Assembly: GCA_905178155.1 (NCBI GenBank)
Contig: CAJINV010000026.1
Span: forward strand, 204,289-268,288
Length of the DNA stretch: 64,000 bases
Direction: 5' to 3'
From: Amoebophrya sp. A120
Taxonomy: Eukaryota; Sar; Dinophyceae; Syndiniales; Amoebophryaceae
In this document: piece by piece, positions 21,734-32,426 of the stretch
Layout: each line of letters starts with the position of its first letter
How positions within the stretch are numbered: the stretch's first letter is position 1
The notes under the pieces: generated by a model
The model's input: only the letters and a program-made list of their open reading frames with translations
What the model was told of the DNA's origin: nothing
Database searches by the model: none
Position numbers and translations under genes: made by a program

Positions 21734-21930
21734 CTAGACTAACCGAAACAAAGCGGCGAAGCGAGAGGCGGCAAGACTCCCCGCGGGCAGAACCTGCATC
21801 ATCTCCGGACTCTCCGCTACCCGGAACCGGACTTGAAGAAGCCGCACGGGCATCGCCAAACCCACCACAAGCACACTCACCACCGCGATAGATGACGAGG
21901 ATGACCACAGCGCTGCGTCATCACGCTCAT
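21734..21930 (-). CDS. short single-helix ORF, start not found
   Basis: Open frame without an obvious ATG upstream: HERDDAALWSSSS, hydrophobic AVVSVLVVGLAMPVRLL, then a polar tail to a stop at 21734. Resembles its neighbours in layout. The first exon may lie upstream behind an intron. Confidence 0.35.
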
Positions 21931-22309
21931 GCGGATTGCTGATGGCCTATTCTTCACGTACCGCTATAGCAACACACCTAAACGCACCACATTACCACGA
22001 GTTCAGGCCTAGACGCTGGTAAGGAGAAAACTTGACAGAGCAGACGACCCGTCATTTTCTTCTTCGCTCTCTCTCCTTTGTCGTCGTCTCTCAAGCTGCT
22101 CGGCCCTGATGGTATCTCGTCGTGCGTATGTTTTTTTTCCGTACTTAGTGTAAAGTAGTTCCCTGCTTTGCAGGTCATAATTTGGATCTCGACGCTCACA
22201 CACAAACACACACTTCTTGGAACTTCGCTCAACATCCCAATCACGAGCAAAAAGCGGACAAGGCACTTCAGCTTTTGGAGGTTCAGGCAATGCTAAAAGT
22301 TTGGCGATA

Positions 22310-22640
22310 TTGAATTACAGTGCGGCCGCGGGCCGGGCTAACCGCGCCATGGGCGCGCGCGCTGCTTTGAAACTAACAGCACCACGCGCGGGAAAGAACG
22401 AAGGCACGGGCAACCCACCCGGCAAGGGGAGCGGCGGCCCACATTTCAGACAGCCCGCCCGTGTCGAACGGCAGCGCGCGCGCGCGCAGTGAATGTATTG
22501 CAGGGCCGGGCCGGCGGGCGCACCAGGGCCCCGGCCTGCGTGCGGGGCGAACGCATCCCCCTGCCCAACGCGCCGGCCCCAGTGGGTACGGCCAGCACAA
22601 AGGAAAAGGGGCGGCCCCGGTCAGGGAGCGAGGGCCCCCA
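22310..22640. repeat. GC-rich repeat segment
   Basis: Counterpart of 16231-16500, sharing CCCCGGCCTGCGTGCG and a GGCCAGCACAAA block just downstream. Confidence 0.6.
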
Positions 22641-22846
22641 TCCGAAACATCTAGGCGCGGCGCGGCGCGCACTTGGAAGCGGAGGAGCACCACCACGAGG
22701 CCCAGGAGGAGCATAGTGACGAACTGAACAAAACGAGTCCGCTTCTCCATTGCCTCCTCCACCTCCGCGATTCTCGCCTTGAATCGCATCGGTTCCTCCT
22801 CCATCCACTCCAGAAGCTGATCGTCCATGAACGTCAGCCTCACGTC
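22640..22846 (-). CDS. single-helix tail-anchored ORF segment
   Basis: Minus-strand frame reads MDDQLLEWMEEEPMRFKARI, an acidic amphipathic stretch, then RTRFVQFVTMLLLGLVVVLL, a clear membrane helix, before entering the GC-rich repeat. Upstream connection is unclear. It matches the pattern charged helix plus membrane helix plus GC-rich downstream DNA. Confidence 0.45.
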
Positions 22847-22994
22847 GACCGGCGCCCGACATGAAGGCGCGGGCACTGGCTTCCGCGGGGGGCCTCGGAC
22901 AAACTGGGGCCGGCAGCCTCTTCGCGGCTTCGCCGCCTCCTCCTCGCGGTGTCTGCGTCAGTTGCTTGCGCAGGCAGTGGAGGCGCCGGCAAAT

Positions 22995-23204
22995 CTAATG
23001 CCCCGATCGCGTTCCCGCGTCCGCTGTTTCGAAGAACAAGTCCAGACTCTTGGCCATCTGCACCGCCGGTTCGCAAGCCGCGGGGGCATCATCTTGGACT
23101 GCATCACGCTGCGCGTTTTGCATCTGCAGCAAGTACCAGACGACCAGCACTGCCGTTTCTACGGAAGCATTCGAAGTAGTGTGGAGACGTCGCAGCTACG
23201 GATG
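22995..23204 (-). CDS. short ORF with N-terminal membrane helix
   Basis: Open minus-strand frame with SVETAVLVVWYLLQM, then a polar part (QRDAVQDDAPAACEPAVQ, SLDLFFETADAGTRSGH) to a stop at 22995. No ATG precedes the helix in frame, so an upstream exon is likely. Unrecognised. Confidence 0.4.
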
Positions 23205-25319
23205 ACGTTGACGAGACAAAGTGTTATAATACTCGCCGTGGCGCTACAGTCGCACTACCCGCTCGCTTGCTAACTGTACTCTCCTGGAGCTCCCGTAACT
23301 CGAGTTGCAACCTCTCTCTTGTGCAGATTCACACTATAAATAGGATGTATGTCCTCTTTTTCCTGTCAAGTCTGGTAGGTAGCGTTCACTCATTGATTGA
23401 AGTTTAGCATGATGGGCCCACTCCGTGTTGTTTTCAAAGAAGTATAGTACGAGCTGCACAGCACACACAGAACAACACACCACGTATTCTTCGAAAAATG
23501 CGGCCCTCATCAAGCGCCTTGGCGCGTCATGAAAGCGTCTGCACAATGAGGGCAATGAAAAGTTTTTTTACGATCGACATCGAAACTCAGCGGTCCACAG
23601 AAGTTGGTTGTGAAAATAAGCTGTTCGTTGCGAAGGCACTTCCAGGTGCCAAGATTTTCGTCGCACTTGCGAGAATGCTTTACTCGCTTAGCCAAAATCA
23701 TTCAGAAGTTACAAGTCATTTTTTTTCCAGGTGCATCAAAGATATCATCTTACAAGCGCAGACTTGGTGCTCAAATTGACAGAAAGAGAGAGGAAAGCAA
23801 AGATCTTTCTCAGATCCTTTGACGTTTTGATACAGAATAAAAAAGTAAAAGTTCGCGTATAAAAATTCAGATTCACAAGTTCTGGTTTTCAGCATTCATC
23901 ACCACCCGGGTCTCACCCGCAAAGCTGTTTCGTGTTCATCCAGCAACAACGCATCGCGCCGACGGTAGAAGCTGGTTTGATGAAGGTCGGTTTTTGTCCC
24001 CGGCATGTAACTACCTGGGCATGATGACATCTTCAACAACGCAGCTCCTTGTAGTACACTGACAATCACGATACCAAGTAGCCAATAGTAGATTTTTTTT
24101 TCAGAGGTGCTTTGCAGGTTTAGGTTCGGATTGGTCAATCTTATACATCATGAAAAAGATACATTCAAGCTGTACCTGTAGTTCGTCGCCTGTCTATTTC
24201 GGGTCCGTACTCTTGTTTTCTTGCTGCACATCGGGGTTGTTCCGCCAAAACCGGGCGGGAACGCGAACTCTTATCCGAACTAAAGGCTTTTTCACGTTCA
24301 CAGCTTCAGCCTTGGCAATTTGCGATATGCTGTACTCACTTACTGCCCTGGTCAGAGCTCCTCATTCAACGGAGACTTGTGGGTACTATAGTTGTCAAGA
24401 ATGCAGAGTGCTGCTAGCTATACATGAGCCACGCAGTGAGTAGTAAGTACTCTTACTACCGCAGAGGTACCGCTGCAGGTGCAGTGAGGATCTCTGCATT
24501 GCAGGACAGAATCAATAAGAGTGAAAACGACTTTCGTGCGGATAGAGTTCAGGTTCGGCATCTGCAGTCCACCACTGGACAATGACGTCAGAGGCAGACC
24601 CGCACCGGTGATGGTTATGCTCGTGCAGAAAATAAATATTGAGCTGGCATCCACCGATTTATTTCCGCAAAGATTCAAAATGAAGTTCATGTCGCATACA
24701 TGTCAGGTGTCTACCGAATCCCAAGATCACGTCATCAAGTCCTTCTGTTTTATGCATGACAACGACAAGCTGCTATTGCTCTAGTACAATTTTCCTGCAC
24801 GATACTACCGGAGAAGAGCGAGTTCGAAGAAGTGGTTGTAGCATAGGTTGTGGTAGAACTGGCGGACGAAGCGGGGATAACAATATGCTTTGCAAAAATA
24901 TGATATGATCACCACAGAGCACGCCAACTCATATTTATACGGGCTTTGACAAACTTTTTTTTCGATTTCGGTGCAAAGGAATCAGCTTTCTAAAAATGTC
25001 TTTAATCACAAAAATGCATCATGCCCCTGCGTGTCTTCGGGATCATGAAGTGTATTGCGCAAACGGATAAACACTCCCCTGCGTGGTCGTCGTGGGCAGA
25101 CCTGTTAGTAGCAGTGGTGTTCTTGGAGTTGGAGTTGTAAGCGTCTATGTCTGTACATGACAACAGCTTCGGTGTTTCATGCACTGTTAATGTTAATCTA
25201 CTCCTGGTCAGCAAAATGCAACGATCTCATCGTCTTCAAATCAACAACGGCCAAATTTAGTATACCGGGGAAGGACGCGGAACTGTGGACGGAGTCCTTC
25301 GTGGAAGTAGTTGTGGCGG
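23205..25319. other. spacer, no gene seen
   Basis: AT-rich. A lone introner-like left end (TATGCTTTGCAAAAATATG) lies near 24893 without a matching right end. About 25200-25319 could be a last exon of the next gene (see the introner at 25320). Confidence 0.4.
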
Positions 25320-25582
25320 TATGCATGGCAAATATGTCTGGGTCTGGAAGATAGCGAGATTTGTCATGCTAGTCTGGGACATGCCTCGGAGCTCTGTATC
25401 GTGTATGGCCGTTGGAAGAGTTCCTCTGGTCTGTCATACAAAAACGCAGTTTCTCATGCGAACCACACGACACAGAGCCACGAAAAAAGAAAAACTTGTT
25501 ATGCATGGCGGTGCATTACGGTATGCTTATCTACTGTGCATCACAACTTTCCAGATTCAGACGTGAGTGTTTGCCCTTGATA
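25320..25582. mobile_element. introner, family A, next to a stop codon
   Basis: 263 bp with a decayed right end (GATTCAGACG...TTGATA). Flanks GGCGG (25315-25319) and CTACG (25583-25587) do not match. On the minus strand the TAG stop of the 25.6-27.7 kb gene directly abuts the element. Confidence 0.75.
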
Positions 25583-27657
25583 CTACGACGTTGCCCCCTT
25601 GCTGGAGGAAGCCGCGGGCGCCAGCACATCTTCGATGGACAGTTTGAGCGTCAACGCCGCCCTGTGGTCCGCCACGCGTCCTAGGATGGCGTGCTGGCCT
25701 CGGAACGTCGGTTTGTAACCCTCGCGGAGTCCCAAAGCCCTCAGCTTCACGCGGCCTTCAAAGACGTGGCCCGGTTCCTTGTGCACGTCTTTATTGCGAG
25801 GAAAAATCCCCCCTCCCCATATCGATAAGGCACGCCTCAGAAAATTTGTCATGCTGATTTGTGACCACAAATCGCATCTGTGATGCAAGAAAGCAACGCC
25901 ACAGGCTCCGCCCCATCATTCAGGCGGTTTGTAATGCTGGTGGGCCTACAGCATAGACGTTCGCCATGCTAAGTGCCTAGGCCAAAACCTCTCGACTCCG
26001 GCAGGATATGGGCCTGCAGTCCTCTAATTTGTGGTCACAAATCAGCATCACAAATTTCGCTTTCGATATGGGGAGGGGGGAATTCTCCTTACGATAGTCT
26101 TCCAGGCGGATTCTGGCCCCGTACAGCGGCTCGTCGCGGCCGAAACCATGGCGCGCGGGCAGCCGCGTATGAATTGCAAAAGTGTCTGGGTCTGGAAGAA
26201 TGCCAGACTTCTCATGCAGGTTTTCCATGACCCATGAGGTCTGGCATGCAGGACACAGCAGGCCAGATTCTGTGATGAAAGTTCTATCATGCTTATCTTG
26301 CATGAGAAACTCCCCCCAAACTTGGTCGAAAGTGGACTGCCTTTGGCCCTCATGCAACAGAGATTTCTGCATGATCCAGATTTAACATGACAAGTTGCAA
26401 TCTTCCAGACCCAGACATTTTTGCAATCCATATCCCGGGCAAATAAACTTGCACAAGTTCACCATGTCCCAGGAGACGAACACCCCCAACTCCGCATCCT
26501 GCAGGTCGAAGAAGGCAAAGCGCTGAAAGCCCATGATGGTGGTTCTGCCCGCGTCTTCCTTCATGATGAGCGCGATGCTCTTCTTCGGGTAGTAATGGTC
26601 CGACTCGTCAAAGTTCGCGGCCGGTAGTGGGATGAACTCCGTTATAGCGTTCTCAAACGTTACATTCTCAACTGTTACATGAAATTTGTCATGCAAGAAC
26701 GGCAAAAGTGAAAGGGAAAAGCAAAGGTTGGCGGGCCTTTTGCTTTACAGCCAGGTTTGGAGCAGATTAAAACGCTATCTAGTCCGTCGAGAAGTTGTGA
26801 TGCGGAGAAGGCTTGACCGTCGTGTACAGAGCGATAGTGTTTTTGCATGACAAATCATGTACTAACAATTGAGGACGTAACCTTTGAGAACGCCATATCC
26901 GTCCGCAGATGCTCCGGGTCCGGGCCCTCGTCGTACCCTTCAAAATCAAAGTCCTCCTCGTACCACTCGTCGCTCTGGTTGATGTACTCCTGGATCGGGA
27001 GCAGCTGGTCGAGGTTGTGCACGTCCAGCACCTGTGAAATGCAAATATGTCTGGGTCTGGAAACTCGTGATGCTGGGTGGTATATCATGAGGAGGCAGCA
27101 AGTGCTGGCTCAGCATGACAAGTTTCTGAGCTTCTAGGTGTAGCAAGTAGCCTATTGATTCTGCATGACACACTACTGCGTTTCTGCATGACAGAAAAAT
27201 GGGGCTCTTGGGTAACTACGTGCATGACAGATTTAAGAGTCATGCCAGACAAGCATGACAAACGTGCACTCTTCTAGATCCAGACATTTTTGCAGTTGAT
27301 AGCACCTCCGCTACCAACCGGTATCGGGGAGGTTCATCCGCCGTCTGCTGCTGCTTGCGGTCCGGCTCAGGATCGACCGGAGATTCTACTTGATGTTTCC
27401 CGAACCCCGGTGTGTCACTCATCTTACTCAGCAGTGACGTCCGTCCTACGGGTGGCTGACTCGAGAGCCGCACCTGGAAATATTAAACGATACTGTGGAA
27501 TAAGATACTGCATAATTTAAATTCGCCATCAAAAAAATTCATATGAAGGTGGTTCGACTTATTAGGTTAATGTCCATACCGTTCTTGACGACGGGATTCT
27601 ACTGGAAGCGGGTCCGGGACTCCCCGGCGCGGACTCGTCGAAGACCTCGTCGCCCAT
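25583..27657 (-). CDS. unrecognised 284-residue soluble protein
   Basis: Exons 27657-27580, 27473-27302, 27027-26898, 26637-26433, 26162-26097 and 25786-25583 sum to 855 nt. The first intron (27579-27474, 106 nt) is a GT-AG intron (donor GTATGG, acceptor TTTCCAG); the other four are introners. The ATG at 27657 begins MGDEVFDESAPGSPGPASSR. A Ser/Pro-rich N-terminus precedes a compact part with acidic DEWYEEDFDFEGYDEGPDPE and YYPKKSIALIMKEDAGRTT. No membrane segment. No family recognised. The stop at 25583 abuts another introner; if that element is spliced using the far flank, 43 further residues (ATTTSTKDSVHSS...) would be added. Confidence 0.85.
25792..26096. mobile_element. introner, family B
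   Basis: 305 bp, left GAGGAAAAATCCCCCC, right GATATGGGGAGGGGGG. Direct repeat GTCTT at 25787-25791 and 26097-26101. Confidence 0.93.
26168..26432. mobile_element. introner, family A
   Basis: 265 bp, flanks CCGCG and TCCCG (3 of 5 match). Removal joins KFICPG to LPARHGFG. Confidence 0.88.
26643..26897. mobile_element. introner, family E
   Basis: 255 bp, left GTTCTCAAACGTTAC, right GTAACCTTTGAGAAC. Direct repeat TCCGT at 26638-26642 and 26898-26902. Confidence 0.94.
27033..27301. mobile_element. introner, family A
   Basis: 269 bp, left end TGTGAAATG (TAT changed to TGT). Direct repeat GCACC at 27028-27032 and 27302-27306. Confidence 0.92.
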
Positions 27658-28124
27658 CAGACTCGGTGAGTCCTCATCATGTCCAGCTACCCCGCCTTCT
27701 AGGCGCGCAAACTATGACGTAGAAAACCATCGGCGCTCCAAGTTTGTCATGCATCAAACACAACACGGACACATGAAAACTTTGTGTGCGAACTATGCGC
27801 TCCTGTTATTGAAATAATTCCTCATGCTTTACTATTACTAATCACCGTGTGTTTTATTGCGGTACCAGCGCAATCTGGGTTTTGTGTAGGTCGAGCTCGA
27901 GCATGTTGGAATGCTGCATGACAAACTTGCCAAGGAGTCCGAACACATTGTCCATGTCATAGTATCACACTGGCAAAATACTGTTTTGCTTCCGCGGCCG
28001 CTCCCCGAAACACTTTGCAGGCGTCGAAAAACCTGTTTTGACGTTCGATTTTGCTTTTTTGAAAGATGTTCGTGCTTCGCAAAGGTAAGAGGACATGGAC
28101 GCTTGTTCATTCCGCATTCTTGGT
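27658..28124. other. spacer between two minus-strand genes
   Basis: The part next to 27657 is in frame with the first exon for about 50 bases and may be leader or an earlier exon. The rest shows no supported gene. Confidence 0.45.
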
Positions 28125-28775
28125 TCACACGCTAGTTGTGTTTTTCATTTTCTCGATTAAAGCAAAATTTTGTAGTTGGTAAAAAAACAAACAAGCACTA
28201 TACTCTGCTTTCATCATGCTGTCGATCGCATCCCGCGCAGCCTGGATCATTTCCAGAATTCTGGAGTTGCCCACGTCTTGAAAGCGACTCAGTGCCTCGT
28301 CGCACAGACTCCGCTTGCCCTTTAAGTCGCGATAGGTTTCCATCTTGTCCACCAGCTCCGCCGCCTCGGGGTCCTCGAGTTTGCTGACCAGCTCGCGGAG
28401 CTGGTGCACCATTTCCTCGTATTTGCGCAATCCGCCGGCAAGGTCCGCTGTCTTGTGCGCAAATTCCGCCTTCTCGTCCACCTGTTTCAATTCCCCCCGC
28501 AACTCGTCCAGCTTCCGGTGGAGCTCCGTGACCTCGGCCGCCTGGTGTGCCTTCTGGGTAGTGAGCTGTTCTTCCAGACGACGCACCTGTTCTTTCAGCA
28601 CCTGCTTCTCCTGTTCGACAGCCTCGACCCGGTCCTCCGTTTTCGCGGCTTGCTGCCGCCGGTGGTCCGAATCCGTGTTGAAATCGGCGCGGACGTCCGC
28701 CATCACCTGCTTCAACTCATCGAGGTCCTCTCTCACGCCCTGGAGGCCGCGACTCACTTTGCTCGGCCCAAACAT
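28125..28775 (-). CDS. coiled-coil protein
   Basis: 216 residues from the ATG at 28775 (MFGPSKVSRGLQG), an uninterrupted ORF. Nearly the whole length is heptad-like and highly charged (for example VEQEKQVLKEQVRRLEEQL), suggesting one long coiled coil. No signal or membrane helix. An AG acceptor (CTTCGCAG) lies upstream at about 28827, allowing a 5' intron or spliced-leader site. Family not recognised. GC-rich relative to flanking DNA, as are the other genes here. Confidence 0.75.
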   Translation of the reverse strand: MFGPSKVSRGLQGVREDLDELKQVMADVRADFNTDSDHRRQQAAKTEDRVEAVEQEKQVLKEQVRRLEEQLTTQKAHQAAEVTELHRKLDELRGELKQVDEKAEFAHKTADLAGGLRKYEEMVHQLRELVSKLEDPEAAELVDKMETYRDLKGKRSLCDEALSRFQDVGNSRILEMIQAARDAIDSMMKAEYSACLFFYQLQNFALIEKMKNTTSV

Positions 28776-29717
28776 CTTCCTGTCGCCGTTCTTCACGAGG
28801 TGCGCGTCGCTGCGAGTTGTAGCTGCGAAGTGAGACAAGGGCAACTCGAGACGAGGGACAGGTACTATTGCAGGACGGGTCGTTCAACGCCGCGATCTGT
28901 ACTAGACAGAGGTTGAAGGTCGATAACGAGGTGCGGATGAATGCTGGATAGTTTCAAATCTGAATTTCTTCTAATCGGCTGCTCCTCTCCCGTGACATAT
29001 ACACTAAAATCTATGCTGTCACAGGCTTCTGTCTTGCGGAGATGGATTATTGACCGTTGACTAGTACAGCGAGGTGCGGGGTCGAAGAAAGATGTTGGGT
29101 AGTTAACAGTTAGCAACGCCGGTTACTTACCTATCACTACACCTGGTCCTTTTTTTCAAAAACCGTCAAAGCTGTTGTAGATCTTCTTCTGCTGCGACCA
29201 TGGCCATTTTGTTGGCCATTTGAACCTCAAAAACGAAGTGAAAATCAAAAACCATCATGAGCAGATTTGAAAAACGAAAGCGAAGCAACGACCACACACT
29301 CGCAAGAAATACTAAGTAAGCACATCAATTTGCGATATTTTTATGGCGCGAAAAAAATAAACGACATCTACAGCTCTACTTATGGCACAAAAAACGAAAA
29401 CCGAAGGAGCGACAAGATGGTGCGATTTTATGCGATTTGTGTTGTTGTAGCAGCGAAAGTTTTGGCGAGATTTGCTTCTCGCAGGCGAGATGATGAACAA
29501 GAACACGCAATCGTGGTATCTCACTTCTTACTGCGCTAGACCTGACAACGCTAACAATAAAAAAACTTTTCTTTCATACCTCCGACAAGCCATATCTTGC
29601 AATTTTTCTTGTGTACAGTCCAGTCATTCTTGAATGTCTTGCAATTTTTCTTCAACGCAATCTTGTGTACAGAAATGAAGCACCAAAAACGATTCCAAAT
29701 AAAATTCGAAGTACAAT
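28776..29717. other. AT-rich spacer, no gene seen
   Basis: No supported ORF on either strand. Two AATTTTTCTT(G/C)TGTACAG-type strings repeat around 29600-29660. Confidence 0.45.
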
Positions 29718-29981
29718 TTAATTTTTCTTGTCTCCTTCGAGCTGGACGAGCTCCCACAAGTCGCCTAGTGCTCCTTGCAGATTTTGGACCTCGCTGAACA
29801 GGTACAAGCAGAGCACCGCAAGTACCAAGTTCACGACAATTAAAAAAATCTTTCCGCAGTCCAATGTCTCCCTCTCCACCTCGTCCGGCTTTCGCGCACC
29901 CCGTGCCGACTTCCTCGCTCCCTCCAGGTGGATAATTATCTTATGCACAATGGGCAAGATTATACCATCATCTTCTGCTAA
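29718..29981 (-). CDS. small single-helix membrane protein, 3' exon
   Basis: Minus-strand frame with a charged part (EGARKSARGARKPDEVERET), then the membrane helix CGKIFLIVVNLVLAVLCLYL and a short acidic tail to a stop at 29718. No ATG is in frame; a TTTTAGCAG acceptor at about 29981 suggests this is a last exon. It may belong with the short ORF at 30174-30290, but no frame-keeping join could be fixed. Confidence 0.5.
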   Translation of the reverse strand, partial: LAEDDGIILPIVHKIIIHLEGARKSARGARKPDEVERETLDCGKIFLIVVNLVLAVLCLYLFSEVQNLQGALGDLWELVQLEGDKKN

Positions 29982-30173
29982 AAGTAAAACGTGCTTAGTG
30001 CTGGCAGTGGCGTTTCAAATCCCATACTAATTGCCTACACAGCACAAACGAAACGAATGCAACACAAACATATTTATACTTGTCACGAGTGCTTTCTTCT
30101 CACTTCTTCAGCACGACCTGCACCTGCAATGCAAGCAAGCAACCAATACAACAGTGGATGAGATGAGGTAAAG

Positions 30174-30290
30174 TTACTTGGGATATCTTGTTTGGAGGTC
30201 CCCCAGGATGACGGCAACCTGGTTCTTCATCTCCTCCGTGTCCGCCGCCATCCCGAGGACCTCGTCTCTCGTTTCGCTGGGAGCAGTCAT
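30174..30290 (-). CDS. short N-terminal exon or ORF
   Basis: ATG at 30290 reads MTAPSETRDEVLGMAADTEE, MKNQVAVILGDLQTRYPK, then a stop. A GTAACT donor overlaps the stop and TTGCAG acceptors follow about 50 bases later, so this is probably the first exon of a spliced gene running toward 29718. Confidence 0.4.
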   Translation of the reverse strand: MTAPSETRDEVLGMAADTEEMKNQVAVILGDLQTRYPK

Positions 30291-31605
30291 TTAAAAAGGT
30301 TTTGCTCACGAAAAAATCTTTGCAACAGCCACACGCTGCGACCGGCAATTTTCAGGTATGAAGTCGTATTCTTATTCAGCAACTGTGATATCCGTAAAGC
30401 CAAGTGCGACATGAATCAGAAGTCACCTGTAAATGTACACGACACACGACCTGCAGAACCAGAAAAAGGCCGACATTCAAAATTTCGACATGCCCAATAC
30501 GACGAGCCCAACGCGACGTATCTATAGGAATGCAGCAGGAGTCAATCACAGATATGTTCGATCGGAAAAGCTACTAAAGCGACAGGAAATCAGGCGTGCG
30601 ACCTTCCTCAACGTTCCAACGAAAAACTTCGGAGCTTCGCCCCCAAACGACCCGCTGCATAATTTCTTCCTGGACGACAAGTGGTAGGTCCAACATCAAT
30701 CGGATCTACCATCAACAACGAAGAGACGTTTGTCTTCATACCAAGAGCTGCCAACGATGACACGCGGACTGCGGAACAGCACATCGTCGTAAAACGAATG
30801 TGCCACTTTTCAAACATGAAGTACCGGCACGAGCATGTTGCACGACTCAGTCCTTGTCATCAAGCCTGGAACTTACGATCAAGGTCGGCAATCACACGAT
30901 GCAACCACGAACGGAATAAAGGACACCTGACCTTGTATGTTTGGTTGCTTTCCTCCAACGTCTGTGAACAAAGGAACGCGTTCTTCTATGTGTGAATAGG
31001 AATTGGCTATTGTACTTTCGGTGGCTGTAGTTGAGTTTCATCCTCGTGCTCGTCCAACGATTACGATTCAGTTTCAGGTACATTTCGATTGTGCAGCATG
31101 AAAAATTATGAAATCTTGGTCCGTGAAGCCCATAATTGATTTTAGGTTTATGCCGAGAAGCAGTTATCAAGAGCCCATTGATTTATGAATTTCAATTTTA
31201 CATGCTAGCAGTTGCTCGGTGTATTTGCTGTTGTTCCTGCTTCTTTTTATACTGGTGCTGTAATGCTTTACCAACTGTGTAGGCTTTGAGCGTGCGTGAA
31301 ACGGTGTCGGTAGATTTATTAATATCTACATTTACTGTTGCGTAATACTGACTTTCCCTTATCAGCACATCAAAAATTATCTTGTGTACTACTCTTATCG
31401 ATGCCGACGTGCTTAGTCCTCCCTTTGTCAGTGCGAGAATAAAGAAAGTAAAAAACTGATTGAAAAAAAAGAAAAAGCCCAAACATAACTACTTTTTTAT
31501 CTTTTCCGAGATAGAGCTGTATCTTGAAGCGCGAACAAGCCGAACTACAATTACTTTTTTCACCCCACAACTTTCTCGCAACCCGACATCTCCAATCTGG
31601 ACGGT
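30291..31605. other. AT-rich spacer, no gene seen
   Basis: Several ORFs of 60-100 codons on both strands lack codon bias, motifs or splice support. Confidence 0.45.
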
Positions 31606-32205
31606 TCACGACCATCCCATCCAGGCCGTCCACCCCTGCTGGTCCTTATCGTTCTCAGGTTTTCCAGCATCCACTATTTCGTCTTTGTTCAGCATGTGCT
31701 GGCCGGTGGTCAAAGCAGACTCACTGTTCCGCGCTGGATCCGACTGTTCCATTTTGGGTGCGGAGGGTTCGTTGGGGCTGGAGGCGGCGTCCGAGCCGTG
31801 CGTCTGTTGTTTTCCCAGCGCCTTTTTCTTTTCGATCAGAGCAGCCTGAGATTTGTTTGTTCTGAGTGTGTGATCATGATGACAGCCTTCTCAAGATTTT
31901 TTCATCTGGTTCAAAGATAAAAGTGGGTGCACGGAGCACCTTTCTATCTGACAGGAACCAACAAACGAATACCTTTATTTGCCCGTTAACTCGTGGTCTG
32001 TTCCAAGATGCCTGCTGGCGTTTCCAGGCCGCCGAAAAGTAGTCCGTCACGGCAGCGAAGTAAAACTATGCAGTGCAATGCGGCCCCAGAATCCGATAAA
32101 AATGCAGGTTTTCATATCGTGTGTAAGTAACCAGCTCATCACCGGTTTCGGTGACGGCGCCAGCACACGTGCAATACAAATTCGTCGCTCGGGCACAAAT
32201 TTCAT
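31606..32205 (-). CDS. small protein with three GT-AG-spliced exons
   Basis: 131 residues from exons 32205-32143, 32065-31973 and 31845-31606 (396 nt, all joins in phase 0). Introns 32142-32066 and 31972-31846 are GT-AG (donors GTGATG and GTATTC). The ATG at 32205 gives MKFVPERRICIARVLAPSPK; the middle exon reads FYFAAVTDYFSAAWKRQQAS; the last is polar and acidic, ending TAWMGWS. No clear membrane helix. Not recognised. Contains no introner. Confidence 0.6.
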
Positions 32206-32426
32206 GTAAGTAGATGACCGTAATTTCCCCCCCCTCTCCTATCAACTTCTACAACTCCTGCTCGACATATTTATTTAAAGCTGTACAGCTCGAGCCCAAG
32301 AAAAGCTGGGTATTTGTCAAAAAATCTAGTTGTAAGTGTCGGTCATGCACGTAAGAAGGAGCCCATCACCAGCAACAGACGAAAAGGAATGAAAACTGAA
32401 CTCGATATGACCAAGCTAATGAAGGA

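Noticed and set aside
28136-28916. Plus-strand ORFs of 162 and 170 codons
   Set aside because: Antisense to a well-supported coiled-coil ORF; Ser/Arg/Cys-rich composition is typical of the shadow strand.
32007-32124. Plus-strand exon MPAGVSRPPKSSPSRQRSK followed by GTAAGT
   Set aside because: The minus strand gives a three-exon gene with exact phases over the same bases; the plus reading has no following exon.
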